Assembly (NCBI GenBank): GCA_002347645.1
Contig: DDYF01000015.1
Span: 1-27,196 of the forward strand
DNA from: Thermoleophilia bacterium UBA2241
GTDB lineage: Bacteria > Actinomycetota > Thermoleophilia > UBA2241
Direction of reading: 5' to 3'
DNA length: 27,196 nucleotides
The notes under the pieces were generated by a model that saw only the letters and a program-made list of their open reading frames with translations, was not told the DNA's origin and searched no databases. Shown one piece after another: positions 24,060 through 27,196 of this stretch; positions within the stretch are counted from its first letter, which is position 1; the number at the start of each line of letters is the position of its first letter. Both the position numbers and the translations under genes were made by a program.

Positions 24060-24270
24060 CGCCGTTCACTTCGTCGAGAAGGGTAGGAGCCTGTTCGAGC
24101 GGGAGTCCGAGCGCCATGGCGAGCCTCTTCAACTCGACAGAGAAGGGTCGGAGCCGGACGACCCCGGCCTCAAGCTGTCCGACGCGACCCGGACTCAGTT
24201 TGGCGTCTCGGCTCAGCGCCCGGCGCGACAACCCCAACGCCTCGCGCGCTACCTGAAGTCTCGTGGTCAA
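24043..24270 (-). CDS. XRE-family regulator
   Basis: A 75-aa Cro/CI-type helix-turn-helix protein. It starts at TTG 24270, behind a GGGG-rich ribosome site. The HTH is visible as LGLSRRALSRDAKLSPGRVG, with the following QLEAGVVRLRPFSVELKRLA helices completing the five-helix fold. It is encoded divergently from the zinc-ribbon/integrase unit, the usual place for a master repressor of a satellite or prophage. It has no dimerisation or cleavage domain, so control by helper-protein binding or by simple titration is more likely than RecA-type self-cleavage (inference). Confidence 0.8.
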   Translation of the reverse strand: MTTRLQVAREALGLSRRALSRDAKLSPGRVGQLEAGVVRLRPFSVELKRLAMALGLPLEQAPTLLDEVNGDDSPA

Positions 24271-24296
24271 TGCCCGTCCCCTTTGTCATTCGCCGC

Positions 24297-24325
24297 TTGC
24301 GTGTACGAGTCCATGCGACTAGTAT
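24297..24325 (+). promoter_or_regulatory. Rightward promoter with possible operator
   Basis: TTGCGT (24297-24302), a 17-bp spacer and TAGTAT (24320-24325). The spacer contains the inverted repeat AGTC-CATGC-GACT (24308-24320), a candidate operator for the divergent XRE regulator. The arms are only 4 bp, so the operator call is weak. Confidence 0.5.
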
Positions 24326-24356
24326 GGGGGCGATGAGTGAGAAGGGAACATAACGA

Positions 24357-25487
24357 ATGCACCTCACGCCTTGGCCCGAGTACCCCGTTCGCCTTCCGCG
24401 CGTCTGGACGGGTCCTGTCGAAGTCACGGAGGAGATGCTGTTCGTGAGCATGGATCACGAGCGGACGCGCGAGGTCGAGCTACCTCCGGGCGTGCATGTC
24501 AAGCAGTTGCAGGACCTTGACCTTGAATCGCCCGAGGCGGTTGGACGGTTTGTCGAGCAGTTCGGCAACCCCGGCCACGCCCTTTGGAGGACCGGTCCTG
24601 AGTGGACCGAGTTGCAGCGGGCGTGGGAGGTCTATGTCGGCGATGAGGGTCGACCGTCCGACCTGCCATGGCAGGGGAACAAGGAACTGGCCGAACGCCT
24701 AGCCCAACAGATACGCGCGCACCCCGGCACCTCGCCCTACTGGCTCGACGAGTTCCGCGAGCGCGCCCGCCTTGTGCGTGACGTGGTGCGGGTTCACCTC
24801 TACACCGAAGGTCACGGGAGCCTTCGCGATGTGCAGGGCTCATGGGAGAGTCGGTACGTTCCCGCGCCCGCCACGGAGTCCCGCGCCGCCGACATCGCTC
24901 GTGTGGTCCTGAACTGGTCGCTCAGTTCGTTTCAGCCGATGCTGCAAAGCGTCGACATGGAGCGGCTCCCCTCCGATCCCGTGCCGCGTTTCGAGGACGC
25001 CCTGCCCCACCAGCCGCGTCTCTTCGAGGTTCTCAGCCTGCAACTCTTCAACGACATCGCGGCACGGGCGAAATACCGTCGCTGCCCCGCGTGCAACGGC
25101 TGGTACAACATCGTGCCCAAGGGTCAACTGCCGGGCGGGGAGAAGGTCGCCCTCAGGTCATCGCCTGACGCCGAGTCTTGTAGGCCCGAGTGCACGCAGG
25201 TTCTCGAACAACGCAAGTATCGCAAGCGCCAGACGCTACGTCGTCGGCTGAACCGGCTTCTCGCCGATGCCGGACCCGCGCCGGATTGGGCATCGCTTCT
25301 CGACGCCTTCACGACGCGCTACTCCGACTATCACTTCGACTCTCCCGACGAGTTCAGGTCGGCCTGTCAAGCGGCGGGAGAGGGTGGGTCACGCGAGCTG
25401 TTCAACGAGATCGCCGCGCGCGTGACCCGCGCCTCCGCTCGGAAGACGCGAGGGAAGGGAGGTCGACAAGAGACACAGGCACCGTAA
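24357..25487 (+). CDS. Zinc-ribbon protein of unknown function, upstream of integrase
   Basis: A 376-aa protein; ATG at 24357 with GAAGGGA nine nt upstream. The N-terminal two thirds are helical and unrecognised. At about residues 241-285 lies a zinc-ribbon-like motif, YRRCPACNGWY, then SCRPECTQVLEQRKYRKRQ, in which two CxxC/CxxxC pairs sit before a basic helix. This resembles CGNR-type treble-clef DNA-binding ends found on many element-borne proteins. The C-terminus is basic (ARKTRGKGGRQ). It is transcribed with the integrase, 23 bp away. It may be a transcription or recombination accessory factor; no family is claimed. Confidence 0.65.
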   Translation: MHLTPWPEYPVRLPRVWTGPVEVTEEMLFVSMDHERTREVELPPGVHVKQLQDLDLESPEAVGRFVEQFGNPGHALWRTGPEWTELQRAWEVYVGDEGRPSDLPWQGNKELAERLAQQIRAHPGTSPYWLDEFRERARLVRDVVRVHLYTEGHGSLRDVQGSWESRYVPAPATESRAADIARVVLNWSLSSFQPMLQSVDMERLPSDPVPRFEDALPHQPRLFEVLSLQLFNDIAARAKYRRCPACNGWYNIVPKGQLPGGEKVALRSSPDAESCRPECTQVLEQRKYRKRQTLRRRLNRLLADAGPAPDWASLLDAFTTRYSDYHFDSPDEFRSACQAAGEGGSRELFNEIAARVTRASARKTRGKGGRQETQAP

Positions 25488-25510
25488 GCGACCACAGGAG
25501 GGACGACCGC

Positions 25511-26845
25511 ATGGGGAAGATGAAGAACGGGGTGAAGAAGGTAGGCGAGAGGTACCAAGCCTCCGTCAACCTCGGGAAACGCCCCCGGCAACGCTGCCGA
25601 GACTGCAACGCTGCCTACTGGATAGAACGCCGTCCGCTGAAGGCGTGCAAGAAGTGCGGCGGTCAGTTGTACGAGAAGTGGGAGCCGCGAACCGACTACC
25701 TCGGCACGTTCGATGACCCGAAGGACGCCATAGCGGCTCACGACGCCGCGAAGGTCCGGGTCACGCAGGGGACCTACGTCAATCCGGGCAAGCTCACCGT
25801 CGCCGAGTACCTCCGCGAATGGGTCAAGTCGCTGCCCAAGGCCGAAGAGGACCCCGACGACGGCCTCGCCCCGGCAACGCTGGCAAGCTACGAGATGCTG
25901 ATCGAGCGCCACGTGGTCCCGAGGCTCGGCGGGCTCAAGCTCAAGGACCTGACCGGGCAACGGCTCGCGGAACACAGGGCCTACCTCGCTCGCGAAGGGC
26001 GTATGGACGGCGGGAGCCTCAAGCCCGCGACGGTCAACAAGACGAAAGCGGTCGTTCACGCCGCCCTTGCCGATGCGGTCGGATACGGGCTTCTGCCCCA
26101 CAACCCCGCCGACGCGATGGGGCGACGCAAGCGATCACGCGGGAGACGCGAGCGACAGCGCATCGCGGCGTGGAACCGCGAAGAACTGACCGCCTTCCTC
26201 AACGCCTGCCGTGGCGACCGTCTCTACACCTTGTGGCTCACGGTCGTGAACACCGGCATACGGCGAAGTGAAGCCCTCGGTCTCAAGTGGTCGGATGTGG
26301 ACTTCGACGAGGGCACGGTCAAGATCGAGCGCGCCCGCGTCCCGGTCAAGGGTGAGGTTCACGAGGGTCCACCGAAGACGGGGGGCAGCAACCGCGTGGT
26401 GGAGCCCGACAAGTGGGTTCTCACCGTTCTTCGTCAGTGGGAGACGCGCCAGAAGGAGGAACGCCTGAAGGCGGGGAGTGCATGGCACGACACGGGCTAC
26501 GTCTTCACCTACGAGGACGGACGCCCGCTCGATCCCCGCTGGGTCAGTCGCCTGTTCGTCCGCGCAATCGACGCGGCGAACGCCGAGGCGAAGAAGGCCG
26601 CTGAGAACAACGGCGGCAAGCCCTTCCTGTTGTCGCACCTCTCCATCCACGGCTTGAGGCACACCTACGCGACCATCGCCATCGCGGCGGGGGTGCCGCT
26701 GGAGAGGGTGTCCAAGAACCTCGGGCACGCGAACATCCAGATAACGGCGAACGTGTACGTGCACTACATCGAGGAAATGCGCGAGAAGGACGCCGAGAGA
26801 ATCGGCGCGCACATGCTCGCGGCCCACGCCCAGCCGACGATTTGA
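25511..26845 (+). CDS. int: Tyrosine-recombinase integrase with N-terminal zinc ribbon
   Basis: A 444-aa site-specific recombinase that integrates and excises the element at tRNA-Thr. ATG at 25511 follows AGGAGG (25496-25501). The N-terminal AP2-like arm-binding region contains an unusual zinc ribbon, Cys29-x2-Cys32 and Cys46-x2-Cys49. The SAM-like core-binding domain spans about 94-205. The catalytic domain has Arg251 (NTGIRRSEALGLKW), His380-x-x-Arg383 (SIHGLRHTYA), His406 (NLGHANIQIT) and the nucleophile Tyr416 (VYVHY). All expected active-site residues are present. The gene ends 71 bp from attR, the normal position for such integrases. Confidence 0.95.
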   Translation: MGKMKNGVKKVGERYQASVNLGKRPRQRCRDCNAAYWIERRPLKACKKCGGQLYEKWEPRTDYLGTFDDPKDAIAAHDAAKVRVTQGTYVNPGKLTVAEYLREWVKSLPKAEEDPDDGLAPATLASYEMLIERHVVPRLGGLKLKDLTGQRLAEHRAYLAREGRMDGGSLKPATVNKTKAVVHAALADAVGYGLLPHNPADAMGRRKRSRGRRERQRIAAWNREELTAFLNACRGDRLYTLWLTVVNTGIRRSEALGLKWSDVDFDEGTVKIERARVPVKGEVHEGPPKTGGSNRVVEPDKWVLTVLRQWETRQKEERLKAGSAWHDTGYVFTYEDGRPLDPRWVSRLFVRAIDAANAEAKKAAENNGGKPFLLSHLSIHGLRHTYATIAIAAGVPLERVSKNLGHANIQITANVYVHYIEEMREKDAERIGAHMLAAHAQPTI

Positions 26846-26859
26846 CAGGATTTTGACAA
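26841..26859 (+). repeat. Paired TTTGACAG motif, right end of element
   Basis: TTTGACAG (26841-26848) and TTTGACAA (26852-26859), offset 11 bp, overlapping the integrase stop and 58 bp inside attR. It has the same orientation as the pair near attL, as expected of arm-type sites. Confidence 0.6.
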
Positions 26860-26916
26860 TGGCGCATCACTGGCAAGGGTGGGGAGGAGGCGAACCCGCG
26901 TTTTGCAGGGAGTTTA

Positions 26917-26961
26917 TGGAGCCGACGCGGGGAATCGAACCCCGGACCCCATCATTACGAG
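26917..26961 (-). repeat. attR: 45-bp repeat inside the intact tRNA-Thr
   Basis: It is identical to 14924-14968. It covers the 3' half of the intact tRNA, including the encoded CCA end, so integration regenerated a complete tRNA gene on this side. Confidence 0.93.
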
Positions 26962-26992
26962 TGATGTGCTCTGCCAGCTGAGCTACGTCGGC
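26917..26992 (-). tRNA. tRNA-Thr (anticodon CGT)
   Basis: The minus strand reads acceptor GCCGACG, D-arm GCTC-loop-GAGC, anticodon stem CATCA/TGATG around the loop CTCGTAA, T-arm CGGGG-TTCGATT-CCCCG, closing acceptor CGTCGGC, then TCCA with encoded CCA. All stems pair. The anticodon CGT decodes ACG (Thr). It is the integration target of the element. Confidence 0.95.
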
Positions 26993-27011
26993 TCGGGGCC
27001 AAGGGATTGTA

Positions 27012-27056
27012 GGCCAAGGGCGGCGCGGGCGCAAAGCGCCCGCGCCGCCCTTGGCC
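27012..27056. terminator. 21-bp perfect hairpin upstream of tRNA-Thr
   Basis: 27012-27032 pairs perfectly with 27036-27056 around an AAA loop. It lies 20 bp beyond the 5' end of the minus-strand tRNA. There is no T-tract. Probably a bidirectional terminator-type hairpin separating the tRNA from a neighbouring gene. Confidence 0.6.
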
Positions 27057-27087
27057 CGCGACATCCCGTTTCCGCCGGGCGGGCCAG

Positions 27088-27149
27088 GCGGGTCGAAGCG
27101 AACGCCGGAGGCCGTACTGCCACGCGGGTCGAGGTGAACGCCGGAGGCC
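27088..27149. repeat. Two tandem copies of a 36-bp unit
   Basis: GCGGGTCGAAGCGAACGCCG plus GAGGCC (27088-27113) recurs as GCGGGTCGAGGTGAACGCCG plus GAGGCC (27124-27149), a 36-bp step with two changes. No gene is evident around it. The window ends before any further copies could be seen. Confidence 0.5.
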
Positions 27150-27196
27150 TGTACGGGCCTGGCAAAGATGGGCTAGTGTCCTGAGTCACTAATGCG

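Larger units (their letters stand above)
14924..26961. mobile_element. tRNA-Thr-integrated phage-satellite-like element with split terminase and R-M cargo
   Basis: A 12-kb element lies between 45-bp direct repeats made of the 3' half of tRNA-Thr(CGT). The tyrosine integrase sits next to the right end. The gene order is left-end type II R-M pair; leftward HTH regulators, primase-helicase, small proteins, TerS-like protein, TerL ATPase and TerL nuclease; rightward zinc-ribbon protein and integrase. The leftward genes overlap or nearly touch, which argues against random decay. No capsid, portal, protease, tail or lysis gene is present. Integrase, divergent regulators, primase and packaging genes without structural genes follow the layout of phage-inducible chromosomal islands. 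A TerL gene is unusual for classical ones, so a reduced prophage remains possible. Confidence 0.85.

Noticed and set aside
15101..26859. TTTGACAG pairs as tandem -35 promoter boxes
   Set aside because: No -10-like hexamer lies 16-18 bp downstream at the copies checked, and one copy lies between two convergent gene ends.
27174..27196. Insertion-sequence end (TAGTGTCCTGAGTCACTAA-like)
   Set aside because: It looks like a weak dyad, but no transposase or matching end is within the window, so it cannot be supported.

Overview
The window comes from a high-GC bacterium. GTG and TTG starts, a lipobox lipoprotein and GC-rich hairpins between genes fit an actinobacterial or similarly GC-rich lineage, but no taxonomic marker is present and I do not name the organism. 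It divides into a chromosomal part (1-14923), a tRNA-integrated mobile element (about 14924-26961) and a short chromosomal tail (26962-27196).

Chromosomal part. Positions 283-3125 encode a complete ABC importer of the TrpX/TrpY/TrpZ type: lipoprotein, permease and ATPase. Next, behind its own promoter, is a gene recognisable as dimethylamine:corrinoid methyltransferase MtbB (3319-4701). Its reading frame is interrupted by one in-frame TAG (4348-4350) exactly where archaeal MtbB carries pyrrolysine, so the organism probably decodes UAG as pyrrolysine and uses methylamines. Then follow a membrane GAF-GGDEF-HD-GYP signalling protein whose HD-GYP domain has lost metal-binding histidines, a convergent class II fructose-bisphosphate aldolase, two small unknown genes, a class I methyltransferase, a 927-residue single-chain restriction-modification enzyme of the MmeI type, and a secreted BNR-repeat protein.

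Mobile element. A 45-bp perfect direct repeat, the 3' half of tRNA-Thr(CGT), bounds a 12-kb element. A rightward unit holds a zinc-ribbon protein and a tyrosine integrase. Divergent from it is a leftward, translationally coupled unit: XRE regulator, excisionase-like HTH protein, primase-helicase, a small TubC_N-like protein, a 62-aa duplicated protein, a coiled-coil protein, a TerS-like protein, and a terminase large subunit split into separate ATPase and nuclease genes. A type II restriction-modification pair sits as cargo at the left end. There are no capsid, portal, tail or lysis genes. Integration, replication and packaging functions without virion genes suggest a phage satellite (PICI-like), or a prophage reduced to a satellite-like state.

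Two DNA patterns in the element stand out. The primase gene contains two inverted copies of an origin-like module of about 135 bp (G-tract plus tandem 8-bp TGCCATCG iterons), placed in the two linkers that flank its catalytic core and read in different frames. Also, a paired TTTGACAG motif with exact 11-bp periodicity occurs five times: once near each attachment site in the same orientation, and three times inside in the opposite orientation. Together with the amber-interrupted mtbB, these are the observations most worth following up.
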